Below the pieces are notes generated by a model. It was not told where the DNA came from, ran no database searches, and saw nothing but the letters and a program-made list of their open reading frames with translations. Source: Gnetum montanum (lineage: Eukaryota; Streptophyta; Gnetopsida; Gnetales; Gnetaceae). From it: a stretch of DNA of 32,806 nt. The stretch covers positions 10,333 through 43,138 of the forward strand of contig MNCI01025188.1 in assembly GCA_015680685.1 (NCBI GenBank), written 5' to 3'. Positions 1 through 10,423 of the stretch are shown piece by piece; the first letter of the stretch is position 1; every line of letters begins with the position of its first letter. The position numbers were made by a program, and so were the translations under genes.

Positions 1-792
1 GCAATATCGCATCCGCCACATGATATCGCATACACGATATCACGTCCTACCTCATCTTCTATAAATAAGAGGCAGTTCCCTTTGTTCAAGGGAGTTAGAC
101 TTAGACCCTTAGCCAAAATCTTGCAGTTTTATTAATCCATAGTTAGAATAATTTTTGTGTGCCCACAGTAGGAGTCATAGAGTGAAATGATCTTTTTTCT
201 AGTAATTTGTACCTAAGAACATATTTGTGTATGGCAATAAAGACGAAATTTATGATAAACCTTGTAACATACAGATTAAGCTAATTAGTAATTAATTATT
301 GTTGAATGTTTAATGCATTTCTAGTTAATTAATCTCTATCTCAACCTTCACCCCCCTTAGTTAAATACACTTAGTACGATCGCTTCGAGCATGCATGTAG
401 CATTTGGTAACCTAGTAACGATTAGTGTTTGGTAATCCCAGTAGCATTGCATTAGTTCAAGATGTGTACGGAAAGTGGGAATGAATACTAGTGTTAGGAA
501 TATTAAGAACATAGTTAATGAATAGTTAATGTAAGTTAGTCACTTAGTTTTCTTTTCCCTTTCCCTTATTAGCAGAAGACATAAAAAGACAAAAATCTAT
601 AAAAATCATATACCTCAAGCTTACTTAACCATACAACCATGAAAATACAAGTAAGTTTGGGAAGATAGCGATTGATTAACTCTTAGTGTTCCATTAAGGC
701 ACATAAGCACTGAGTCCTTGGAGTTTGACCGAATCATGTGTGAAACGCTTGTATTTATATGGTTGAGTGTATGGGTACCTCGCCACTCATCA
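1..792 (+). repeat. LTR1, gypsy LTR, cut by window start
   Basis: This LTR aligns along its whole length with the two LTRs of E1. It lacks only about the first ten bases, which lie before the window. It has a palindrome-rich U3 start (1-45), a TATA box at 60-69, an AATAAA at 236-241, and ends in CACTCATCA at 792. The bases after the end (GTGTT, then GCAATAATTAC) do not resemble the primer binding site that follows the E1 5' LTR. It is therefore a 3' LTR of an element lying to the left, or a solo LTR. The window does not decide between these. Confidence 0.9.
60..69 (+). promoter_or_regulatory. TATA box of LTR1
   Basis: TATAAATAAG lies just downstream of the U3 palindromes. It is at the same place in the E1 LTRs and, on the minus strand, in the E2 LTRs. 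It is the likely core promoter for element RNA. Confidence 0.7.
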
Positions 793-1385
793 GTGTTGCA
801 ATAATTACAAATTAATCTTGTTCTTTATTGCTAGTCATGAATTGTATCTAGGTACATCACCACTCAAATAAAATTTCATACAATTAACCCAACTTCACAC
901 CATAGACACTCATTGATTATTACTAAGACTACGAAATCAAGCTACAAGAGCTTCACTTGATTATAATAATGGATGTCATAAATATAATAGTTGTTGCATT
1001 TATATAGGCATTTATGACTATTGCATCAACACATCATGAGCTATGCCAATGCAAATATGTATCGATTAAAAACTATTTATCAAAATTAAACATTGAACTT
1101 GTACATTATTACCTTGAAATGAAAATAAGCAAGTTAAGTGATTAGCTCATTATTTTGTTAATCAAGAGTGGATGAAAGTTTACTAGTTTGAGTTATAGTA
1201 AAAAACATGATTATATTCCTCTATAAAAAGATTACTTTCCAAGAGAGTTTTGTGGGGGTGGGTGGTTGCAAAGTGACATATAGTCAACATGGTACTTTAA
1301 AAGTATTACAAATGAATATAATGGTAAGAGCAATGTGGTTTTGGATGATGATTTCTTTTATAATGGTGAGATTACCATGCCCTTT

Positions 1386-1452
1386 GGGATTGAACTTGTG
1401 ACTTGCACATCACAAGTCACACACTCTAATCACATGAGCAATGCCTTGCTAA
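1386..1452 (-). repeat. tRNA-like segment, candidate SINE head
   Basis: Read on the minus strand, an A-box-like stretch (TTGCTCATGTGATTAGAG, near 1424-1441) is followed by a B-box-like GTTCAATCCC (1386-1395). Their spacing is close to that inside a tRNA gene. Between them is a perfect 8-bp stem, GTGACTTG/CAAGTCAC, with a 7-base loop (1398-1420), placed where an anticodon arm would be. A related segment lies at 2135-2252. This suggests a tRNA-derived SINE rather than a working tRNA, because I could not form an acceptor stem. SINE ends and target duplications were not found. Confidence 0.45.
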
Positions 1453-2134
1453 CTTACAAACTAATTTTGGAATTTAAGGATGGTCCTTTATATGGTTTTT
1501 TTGGTGGTTGGATGGTGTTGGACCTAAAAAAATAAATAATAATATTAAAAAATTTTAAAGTACATTGGTTTATCTAAGAGAGAGCCTAAAGAAAGAAACC
1601 CAATTGTTTTGAGAATACCTTTTTAAGTTTTTATCCTTACAACCAATCCTAAAAAACCTCTCATATGGGGTTGGAAAAGGATTAGGCCTTACCCAAATTT
1701 AGAAGCACCTTCTTGGGTTTTCACTTTTTACTAAAGGATTTCTTGTAAACACAATGAGAAAATTATCTTTATAGACAAACAAATACATCAATCAAAAATA
1801 AAGAACAAATAGTAACACAAGCTAGAAACTTCCCATCATGGAGCCTCCAAAACAAAAATAGATTAATTCTATAAGAAACAAAGGATGATTAGTTATTGTT
1901 AAGAAACTATCTTTGAAAACCTTCTAGTTTTGTAATTCAAGGATAATCCATTATTATTAATAATTTTTTTGTAATTTATTTAGATGGTTTTCTTATATAT
2001 ATATATTTTTTTGGTTATTGGTCTTGTGGAATTATTCATGTAGTGTTGGAATTGAAATTATTGGAATATATGTAGCCTAAAATATAGGAGTATTTACATA
2101 GAACATAGAAATGTGTTAGAATAGCACACACAGT

Positions 2135-2252
2135 AGAATTGAACTTGTGACTTGTTTTTGGAGCAGGACACTCATAACCCCACCCTACAAACATATGACT
2201 TGAAAAATCAAAAGATGTCTGCTCTAATCAACTTAGCAATGCCTTGTTGACT
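2135..2252 (-). repeat. Second tRNA-like segment, candidate SINE head
   Basis: On the minus strand, GCTAAGTTGATTAGAGCAG closely resembles the D-arm and A-box of plant tRNAs. It is preceded by AAGGCATT, also seen in the copy at 1386-1452. A B-box-like GTTCAATTCT follows after a longer spacer. Both ends match the first copy (CAAGTCACAAGTTCAAT is shared) but the middle differs. Either the spacer was inserted later or the first copy lost it. Confidence 0.45.
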
Positions 2253-2579
2253 AAGAATATTTCATTAGTTTGTAACTTTGCATCAAAGTATCATATCTCA
2301 ACATGTAGCTCATTAGAATTGAAGAGATATAACAATAAGGTATTAACCTTGTGGAAAAACTCTTGATTTGAAACTTCCAAGTCAAAGGTGACACATCATA
2401 TAGTTTGTCACAATTAAAGTTCCTATTTTTTCAACTAATTTTATTGATATTATATTCACAATACCATCTTTGTTAGGTATACAACCTTCCATTGAAAATC
2501 ATATGCAAAAGGCAAAAGGTTATGTAGACCACCTATAATTTAGAGAGAGATAGAAAAAAGAAGCAAATAAGAAAAAAAA

Positions 2580-3165
2580 CAAGCATGTGAGAGATGTCTC
2601 TGGGTGGTGGTTCTCCTAGGCTCTCCCCATGGTTTGAGAGCCATGGAACACTCTTAGGCACCCTTGGGTGACTCTCAAGTGTTAGAAAACTCATCCTAGC
2701 TTGGTGGTATTAAGTTAGCAACAAGACACCCTCCTATTGCAACTCATTCTAAGTTCTCTTCATACTACCATCATGTGGAAAACTACATGACCCTGATTCT
2801 ACGATGGTCGTAGATATGTAGGTAGCCAGGATTAGATTGTTCTAATGTCGTGCCAATCCACACCTTGTGCCAAAATGTGAGGGTTCTAGGGGTGAGGTGC
2901 CATTCTTCTAGATGCATCATTTCTCCTTCCACCAATGTTGTCTATAGGGTTGTTTGTCTGCTTGTTTGCAAGGTCCTTGTTTGGAGTTAGTTGTCTTCCA
3001 TGAGGTGCATTCCCATATATACATTAAGAAGCTACGTTGCTACTTGCACTCTCTCTTGGGTTACTTGCTTGTTAGAGGTGTATTCCCTAGGTTTTCCACC
3101 CTAGATCCATTGGACCTTAGTGAATTCCTTAGGGTGCTAGACAACATTAGGGCAATGTTGTTATA
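2580..3165 (+). repeat. Possible LTR end of another retroelement
   Basis: The stretch is less AT-rich than its surroundings. It ends just before a sequence like the initiator-Met tRNA primer binding site (3168-3180), as an LTR would. I could not find a matching second LTR, so the left boundary is arbitrary and the call is weak. Confidence 0.3.
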
Positions 3166-3167
3166 GA

Positions 3168-3180
3168 TGGTATTAGAGCA
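3168..3180 (+). other. Primer-binding-site-like sequence (tRNA-iMet type)
   Basis: TGGTATTAGAGCA differs by one C-to-T change from TGGTATCAGAGCA, the usual primer binding site of many plant copia and gypsy elements. No gag frame follows it on the plus strand. Confidence 0.4.
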
Positions 3181-5955
3181 TTTTTGAAATCATGTTGCAA
3201 TATGCAAGTGCTCTTTAGTTGTGTTACTCCATTGAGGTTGTTCTATTAATGGACCCTTTAGATTGATACCTAGGTGATCTAGGGTCATATCCTTATGTAT
3301 TCTTTGAAGAGTTTCCTTATGGTAATATTTTTTCACTCTTCATGAGGGGACCAATGTTACATTGTGAGCAACTGATGTATGTTGTTCTCCTTGAGGATGT
3401 ATATGATTGTGTTGTGGTATTGTCCTCCACTTATTTACTTATGGCTGGACCAGTTGTGGTTTCACTTGATATGATAGAGAAGAGTTCTATTTGCAACACA
3501 TAAATCATTGTTGCTTGAGGAGCTCTTATATCTGGTCTCCAGTGATTCATCTAGGATGAATCGGACCTAGCCTCCACTTTGGTTTCCACCCAAATGACAT
3601 GTATCGAGATGGCATTGATTGAATTTTGTAGGATGTGATATCCTTGCACTTCCACTTACCCTAAATATAGTGAGTATGGAAATTACAAATTGGGATATGT
3701 TGGTTCCCAGGTACCTCAGGATGAAGGGCCTTTGGACATGTGCTTTTGGTGAGCCTTGTTCTGGGTCAATTAAGACCATTGTCAATAGACTTTGTACATC
3801 ATGCTTGCGATTGTATGTTTGTCTATTTGGGTATGTGTGTCTTCTTGGTTGTATTTTCAAATTCTACATGCATGTTACCTTTGTCATGTCTATCATTCGT
3901 AATGCAAGGCTTTGTGTTCTACATAGTATGATGACTTGTTGTTGAGATTGTTGAGGATGCATTTTGAGGTCGTTTGTGCCATCCTAAAGCCAAATGTTTG
4001 TTGTTTTGTTTTGACAACCTCTTCTGCATGAGGCATGATTGCCCTTATTGTTGATCTTTCATGAGTTATGCTCCCTTGTTTGAGTTGGTTGTGTTGCCCT
4101 TGGTTTTGTAGCATTACTCCTTTGATTTGAAGACTTCTGATGTGGGTCATTGTATTGTTGGTTCTTGTTGATACCACACCTCTTTTGATGAGAGTCTTTC
4201 TTGTGGATACATCCTCCTTGATGTTGTTCGTTGTAGTGAGAATTAGTTTTATGGAGACCTATTGTTGCCTAAATCTTGGTCTTCCACCTTATTTTTGAGT
4301 GATATAACAATTCCTTATTGCCCACACCTCTTATGAATATGTTGAGATTTTGATCCTAGTTGGAACTAGTGTCAGTGGCTGGGAATTTTTGTTGTATATG
4401 AATTTTGAAAATTTGAGAGTGTTCTAGCTCTCTCTGGATGTGCCTCATGATGAATTCATTTGTTTGAGTCTATCTAATTGACCATCATATTTTGCATGAT
4501 TGATCTTTATGCGTGTTGCTAAGGTCTTGCTCTTTATGATGTTGCAAGAGCGATATTTCTCTGTTATATGATCATGCTTGATGGTTATATATGAGGCTAA
4601 TGTGCTTATCATGTTCTGACTAACTTCTCTATTTCTAAGCTATTGTCTCAATCTTTGTAGGCAGCATAGGTATAAAGATGTGGCCAATAGTGACCTCAGT
4701 TGATTTTGTGAGCACTATGTCTATGGGGAAGATATGTGCTCTTGAGACTTTCATGAATTAATTAGTTGGTCTCGGAATCCCAACATTGGGTTGTGGATTT
4801 ATCAATACCTTGGTTGTGATGGATTAGTAGGTATATCATGATTTGTTTGCCTCTCTATGTTGGGTGAGCACTAACAGAGGATAGTGATCCATCCTAGACC
4901 CTACAGATATTAGGTTAGTAGAGAGCATGAAATGGTATCCTTGGCCATGCCAGATACTAATGGCCTAGGAGTGGCCAATGCCTTGAGGTCCCACTGTGGC
5001 AGGTGGTGGATACTTAGTTGGCATGTTCCATTATTCAATCATTGTGCTCGTGTCCCGAATTATTTTTGTTCAATGGTAGTCATGCAGTGAGTTCAGTGCG
5101 ATGGTTGTTCATGTACGTGTAGAGACAATTGTGTAGTGGATGTAGTATGATTAATGATCATCTACATTCCACAACAGAGACAAGTTTTTCTCAAAACAAC
5201 ATGGTGCTTTCTTGGTATGCTCTTGGTGGCCTAAACCTTTTAGCTTAGGATGGGCTTGGGTAGTTTGTCCTATAGCCTTCTAGTCCTGGGTAGCATTCCC
5301 AAAAACCATGTATTGTGGTCACTGAATGTATTCCTACCCTCATGTGTGTGAAATGTAACCTTGTGATATTCTCAATTTTGATAGTTTATCCACAAAAAAG
5401 TGCTAGATGTTATTGTCCTATGTGAGTCAATTGTCTCCTTGTTGTAGGCCTATGTCACACCCTATGACAAGGCCAAGCTTGATGTATGGTGTTTTCCTAG
5501 TGCTCATTCTTGAAGTGCCTTCTCTATATGTGTAAGTGGACTATGTGCCTTGATGTGTAATTCTGTTGAGAACCTTACAAAAAATTCTCTTGTTGCGATA
5601 TGGTGTTGTAACAAGTAGGCCAAGGCATGTCCTTGCCCAAGGTGCTCTTGAATCGATGCCTTGTGTTCTTAGTGATATTGGCATGCCTTGATGGTGTGTC
5701 CCTCGGTGAACACTCTTGAGATAGGAAAAGTCTTGGGAACACATCCTCTTGGGTTCCTAGACTAGTAGAAATCTTACATATAGGAGATCAATGGTGGTAT
5801 GTAGCCTGAAATACAAACAAATTGGTTCAATGTGCTTGATCTTGATAGAACATGGTTTACGATGGCCATGTGTTACAAGGGTAGGCTAAAATTCAAATCA
5901 AGCTGATGTTGCGATGTCTAGCTATGGAGTAGAGTTGAGTATTGAGTATCGACAC
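3181..5955. other. Long degraded region, no gene recognised
   Basis: The plus strand is rich in T and G, and the minus strand correspondingly in C and A. Minus-strand open frames of 94-97 codons occur (3567-3860 and 3893-4177), but neither shows a family motif I know. They overlap plus-strand open frames of similar length. The region is most likely the remains of an old transposable element that E1 later entered. Confidence 0.4.
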
Positions 5956-6123
5956 CTAGACTCTCTCTTCCATGGCTGGATGTGATGGTGGAGCAGTTTT
6001 GCAAACGTTGGGATGATGGTCCATCCTTGAACAAATGATGTTACAATTACAGAAATTGTGACTTCTCTTAGTGGCCTTGCTTGGTGGACTTGGATGTGCT
6101 TGAAAACACTTGATCCTTTGCTT
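5956..6123 (-). pseudogene. Relic frame with a zinc-knuckle-like motif
   Basis: A minus-strand frame of about 56 codons carries CNIICSRMDHHPNVC (6001-6045). This is C-x3-C-x4-H-x4-C, one residue longer in the first gap than the classical CCHC knuckle of retroelement nucleocapsids. It is preceded by a Ser/Lys/Pro-rich stretch and followed by Pro-rich sequence, as is common in gag C-termini. No RT or other pol motif was found downstream on this strand. It is probably a gag relic of the older element into which E1 inserted. The motif is short, so chance resemblance is possible. Confidence 0.35.
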
Positions 6124-6250
6124 TCATGATCGGGGGCTTCTAATGCTTCATTGATGATGGCATGCTCTTGTGATTGATTTCTTTTGTTATTTCTGAGGGC
6201 TATGATGCACTCTCATGGCTTGGGAATTATTAGTGCTTTTGTGGACTATG

Positions 6251-6255
6251 GTGTG
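6251..6255. repeat. Left target-site duplication of E1 (GTGTG)
   Basis: GTGTG directly precedes the TGATGAG start of the E1 5' LTR. It is repeated exactly at 14258-14262 after the 3' LTR. A 5-bp duplication is typical of gypsy integration. Confidence 0.85.
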
Positions 6256-6267
6256 TGATGAGCTGCA

Positions 6268-6285
6268 ATATCGCATATGCGATAT
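6268..6285. promoter_or_regulatory. Perfect 18-bp palindrome at U3 start
   Basis: ATATCGCATATGCGATAT equals its own reverse complement. It lies about 40 bp upstream of the LTR TATA box, where an upstream regulatory element could act. Related palindromic GATATCGC modules sit at the same place in the other LTRs. Confidence 0.6.
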
Positions 6286-6323
6286 CGCATCTGCCATGCG
6301 ATATCGCGTCCTACCTCATCATT

Positions 6324-6333
6324 TATAAATAAG
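6324..6333 (+). promoter_or_regulatory. TATA box of E1 5' LTR
   Basis: TATAAATAAG matches LTR1 and the E1 3' LTR at the same position. It is the expected core promoter for the genomic RNA. Confidence 0.75.
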
Positions 6334-7051
6334 AGGCGACGCCCTTTGTTCAAGGGAGTTAGACTTAGACCCTTAGCCAAACTCTTGCAATTTAGTCATT
6401 CCAGAGTTAGAATAATTTCTATGTGCCACAGTAGGAGTCATAGAGTGAACGGATCTTTATTTGAGCAATTTGTACTTGAGCACACATTTGTGTACGGCAA
6501 TAAAGATGAACTTTATGATAAACCTTGCAACATACAAATTAAGCTAATTAGTAATTAATTATTGTTGAATGTTTAATGCTTTCCTAGTTAATTAACCTCT
6601 CTCTCAACCTTCACCCCCTTAGTTAAAGACACTCAATACGACCACTTCAAGCATGCATGTAGCGCTTGGTAACCTAGTAATGATTAGCGTTTGGTAATCC
6701 CAGTAGCATTGCACTGGTTCAAGATATGTATGGCAAGTGGGAATGGATACTAGTGTTAGGAACATTAAGAACTTAGTTAATGAATAGTTAGTGTAAGTTA
6801 GTCACTTAATTCTCTCTCCTTTCCTTTATTAGTAGAAGACATAAAAAGGCAAAAGCTATAAAAATCATATACCTCAAGGTTACTTAATCATACAACTATG
6901 ACAATACAAGTAAGTTTGGGAAGATAGCAATTAATTAACCCTGGGTGTTATATTAAGGCGCGTAAGCACTTAGTCCTTGGAGTTTGATTGAATTGCGCAT
7001 GAAACACTCGTATTCGTATGGTTGAGTGTAGGGGTACCTCGCCACTCATCA

Positions 7052-7070
7052 TTGACATCGTTTCCAGGGA
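7052..7070 (+). other. E1 primer binding site (tRNA-Asp type, decayed)
   Basis: TTGACATCGTTTCCAGGGA directly follows the LTR. From its second base it aligns with TGGCGCCGTTGCCGGGGA, the site complementary to the 3' end of plant tRNA-Asp used by Athila-type elements. Most differences are transitions, several at former CpG sites. Confidence 0.7.
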
Positions 7071-7195
7071 CTTACTTGTTTGTGCACTACGTAGAACATA
7101 GGAACTCATTAATATCATTAGAACATTAGAATGAACCCTTAGGATTAATCAAAGAAAGATAAGAAAATGGTACATTGGACACCGAACAAGACAAA

Positions 7196-9081
7196 ATATC
7201 TTCTTCTTTGCATAAGAGCACTTCACTGCCTAGGACTAACACAAGAGGTAGTCAGCGGCATAATACACGTAACTAAGATCCACTAGTTCCTCAATAGTTT
7301 TGTATGGTATATACTCATCTTGATGAGTATGTGCCCAATTTCACCTTTATTCTCCACCAAGATGAACAACTACGTTGGAGAGACTTGGAGGGTAACATAG
7401 TGTTGCCTCCAAACCGATCAATCCCCAACATTCTCCTTCATGCTCTCTCACAAATAGGCATGCCACTTTTGTATGCGAAATATGTTGCATGCGATCATGA
7501 CATAAGGGACTATCATCCCACAAAAGTGCAACATCAAAGGGACTTGTGACAAGAGAGATACCATACATCCTCGAAGGGTAAATGGCCCCATAATGCTCTG
7601 CATGTCTTGAGCAAAATTTAGGGTGGTGAACCTGCTTCAATAGGTTCCCCACCAAACGATGTTCCTCCTCCTAACGATGGTCAGGAGGTGGTGTATCAAA
7701 ACCTTCACTCCACTGTTCACAACCTTAGTTCTTATACCCACGAACATGAAGTGTTCAAAGAAGGAACACAACCACACGATAAGGGCGGACATTCTAATCG
7801 TGACCACAATCATGGCCAAGACCACTGAAGAGAAGGTAAAAAACACCATCATGGCAATGGTTCTCCATCTTCTTCACCTTCATCATCACATTCACCCTCT
7901 CCTTCAGTGTCCGGATGCAGTTATAGGGAAACTAATCATGAGGATAAGGGAAAACAAAGTGAAAAACATCGACAAGACAATCGAGAATGAGGATGAGGGC
8001 ACTCTAAGGAATCAAGGCATAGAATAAGGGATAGTAGGGAACTACATAGACACCATAGATGCTATGAATGAGATGATCATGAAGAACCACTACTCGCAAC
8101 TAGAAGCATGCTAGATATAATAGAGGCTATAAGAGTTCCCACAAGGCACCAAAAGAATAGTAGGATCAAGAGGTTAGACATGAACAACATCCCATGGTTT
8201 GAGGGGGGATACAACACTAATCTTCAAAATCATTTACAAGCATTCCATGATGCATGTCCCTTGCAGAACATAGAAAATGAATGGCAGAAACTAAAGTTGT
8301 TCCCAAGGACACTAGTGAAAGAAGCTGAAAGTTGGTATCGGTCCTTAGAACCAAAATCCATTCGGAGGTGGAGTACAATGTTAGAACTGTTTAATGATAA
8401 GTACCAAACGTACTCTTGAGTGTCTAACCTACGAAAGCAAATCCAAGGATGGAAGCAAGGAAATCATGAATCCTTGGATGCTGCCATGGGCCACTATTAC
8501 ACACTCTTACATCGTTGCCTTGGCCATGGTTATTCACAGCAAGATCAACTACGCCATCTTGTGGATGGACTTAGGCATGAAATAAGAAGAACCCTTCAAA
8601 CGTATGCCCAAGGAAGGTTATCGAAGCTTAGGTCTCATCAAATTCATAGATTGCTAGAGCAAGTAGCCAAAGAAGAAGGTGAGCTACGAAAGAGAGAAAG
8701 TGCAAAAGAATACAACCAAGATCCTTCACTTCAAAAAAGGGGAGTGAGATTTTGTGATGAGGAAGAAGATTCACCACTCGAAGAGATGGTGAATAGGAAA
8801 ACTTTGCTACTCCAAAAGTTAAAAACAGAAGTATTGAAAAATGTAGACCAAATGTGGGACTCCTTGGATGGTAGGTTTAAAACTATTTTTAAAATTAGAG
8901 TGAGGTAGTGATCATGACAAAAAGAAAAAGAGAGAAGTGGACAATACACATAACAAGGGTAAGGGTAAAATGGCCATCACAGAAGAGGTTGTGGATTCAG
9001 ACACGAACAATGATGGTGGATGTGAAATATGCCAATATGACCATCCTAAGGGATGTTTCCTAGTGATCTCACATCTATAAG
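7196..9081 (+). pseudogene. gag: E1 gag (broken)
   Basis: This frame encodes the capsid/nucleocapsid protein that packages element RNA. One frame runs from 7196 to about 8908 with several stops, then shifts near 8905 and continues in the protease frame. The first codon is ATA where the aligned E2 gag has ATG, so the start is lost. The order is: N-terminal segment (7304-7549), a His/Ser-rich stretch (about 7750-8000), a capsid core with IPWFEGG and WYRSLEP motifs (8170-8600), a charged segment, and a knuckle-like CEICQYDHPKGC (about 9023-9058). A TGA at 8417-8419 replaces the CGA that E2 keeps. The core resembles the Pfam Retrotrans_gag family as seen in Athila elements. Confidence 0.85.
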
Positions 9082-10325
9082 AGTCTAGGATGTATGCACT
9101 CAACCCATGACTTAATAAATGGTAAGCACCCCGATGGTTACTTTATCCCAAAGGTAACCTAAGGCAATTCCACCAACCTTCAACATATTATCCAAGTGGA
9201 ACTCCACCACAACCCGTTAAGCAACATCAATAGTGGAAATACCCATAATCATGGGGGATGCCACCACCAAGGCAACAATACCCCTACCGGCAACCTGACC
9301 CATATGGCTACTACGTGCAGCATCCAATCTCTCCATGTGACTCTGTTAGTCATGTTACACCACAACATCACTACCAAGCTCAAGAGTATTATAGAACTCC
9401 TTCTCCTAGGGGAGATAACCCACAAACATAACATCCTTCAAATCCATTCGCAACTCTCACACCAATAGCTCCATTACCACCCACTCTAGCAATGCAAGGA
9501 GAACCTCCTACTCAGCCACAACAACGCAATGCCACGAGGGCTATGAATCTTCAACCCACTATTGGTGCGAACAACCATATGAAGAAAAGACCTTTCTTCA
9601 GAAACAACAGTGCAACCAAGCCCTCACAACCACAAGCAATTGAACCTCTAAATGCCTCCTCATCAAATAAGGCTTCAGAGCTCCCTTCAAACCAAACACC
9701 AAGCTCAGCACATATGGTTATGTTAACACATGCTGCTACTGATTGGATTAAGGTTAGCCACCTTCCCAGGAAATTCTCTGATCCTGGAAGCCCCCTAATC
9801 TATCTTCAAATTGCTGGGAATGAGCCATGTAAAGCTCTTCTGGACTCAGGTTCTGGAGTCAACCTAATATCGCAAGAGATGTACAAAGCCTAGAACCTAC
9901 CTCCATTAAGGAAGAGCAATATTTGCCTAGAGCTGGTCTACCAGTCCATCATTGTTCCCTTGGGACTAGTGGAGGACATCGTCACCACTATGTGTGGGTG
10001 GTCATACCCAGCTGATTTCCTAGTGATACAAGTGAATAACAGTAAAGGGGACTTCCCAATAATAATGGGAAGGACATGGCTAAGTACTATAAATGCATGC
10101 CTAGAAATCTGTGATCTTTTCCTGGAAATATCTAAGGAGAATACTTTTGAAAAGATCGAGAAGAAGAAGGTTCCATGCATCGCATATAGTGATCCAGGGT
10201 GCAATTGCATGCAGAGATCATGGGTTGTGCAAAGTTTAGCATTGTCTGCATGCAACTGGTGTGCACAACACCTTAACCTACAAAAGTACCTGTATGCAGT
10301 AGCCACACGACAAAGAGACACCTAG
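9082..10325 (+). pseudogene. pol: E1 linker and aspartic protease (broken)
   Basis: The gag frame continues through a Pro/Gln-rich linker (about 9160-9650) into a retropepsin-like domain that would cleave the polyprotein. The catalytic triplet is Asp-Ser-Gly at 9843-9851, inside ALLDSGSGVNLIS. The C-terminal half has a hydrophobic strand and PIIMGRTWL (about 10056-10082), as expected for the second half of a retropepsin. The frame is interrupted by TAG at 9891-9893 and TAG at 10323-10325. E2 has TAG at both equivalent positions. Apart from these stops the domain looks well preserved. Confidence 0.82.
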
Positions 10326-10423
10326 TGGCTAATAGCTTATCAAGAGAGTAACTCACTAATGTGCATAGAACTAACTGAGGGAATAACTAAATCATAGGTG
10401 CACTAGAACAAGTCTGTTGCTAA

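Larger units (their letters stand above)
793..2579. other. Old AT-rich sequence without a recognisable gene
   Basis: No reading frame here looks protein-like. The short open frames are AT-rich and resemble nothing I recognise. The stretch holds two tRNA-like segments (annotated separately), short A or T runs and an (AT)n tract near 1996-2006. It is part of the oldest layer, into which E1 and E2 were inserted. Confidence 0.5.
6256..7051 (+). repeat. E1 5' LTR
   Basis: It begins TGATGAG and ends CACTCATCA, giving short inverted ends. U3 starts with a perfect 18-bp palindrome (6268-6285), a TATA box lies at 6324-6333, and an AATAAA lies at 6499-6504, so R is probably about 6350-6520. U5 contains the direct repeat TTGGTAACC...TTGGTAATCC seen in the other LTRs of this group. 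Confidence 0.93.

Noticed and set aside
793-830. LTR1 as the 5' LTR of an element occupying 793-6255
   Set aside because: The bases after LTR1 do not match the tRNA-Asp primer site seen after the E1 and E2 5' LTRs, and no gag of the group follows.
1386-1452. Functional tRNA gene
   Set aside because: No acceptor stem could be formed and a diverged related copy lies at 2135, which fits a SINE or tRNA relic better.
3567-4177. Minus-strand frames of 94-97 codons as genes
   Set aside because: They overlap plus-strand frames of similar length, show no known motif and lie in degraded sequence.
9196-9468. Plus-strand frame at 9196-9468 as a separate gene
   Set aside because: It is a shadow of the Pro/Gln-rich gag-protease linker, which is in another phase and aligns with E2.
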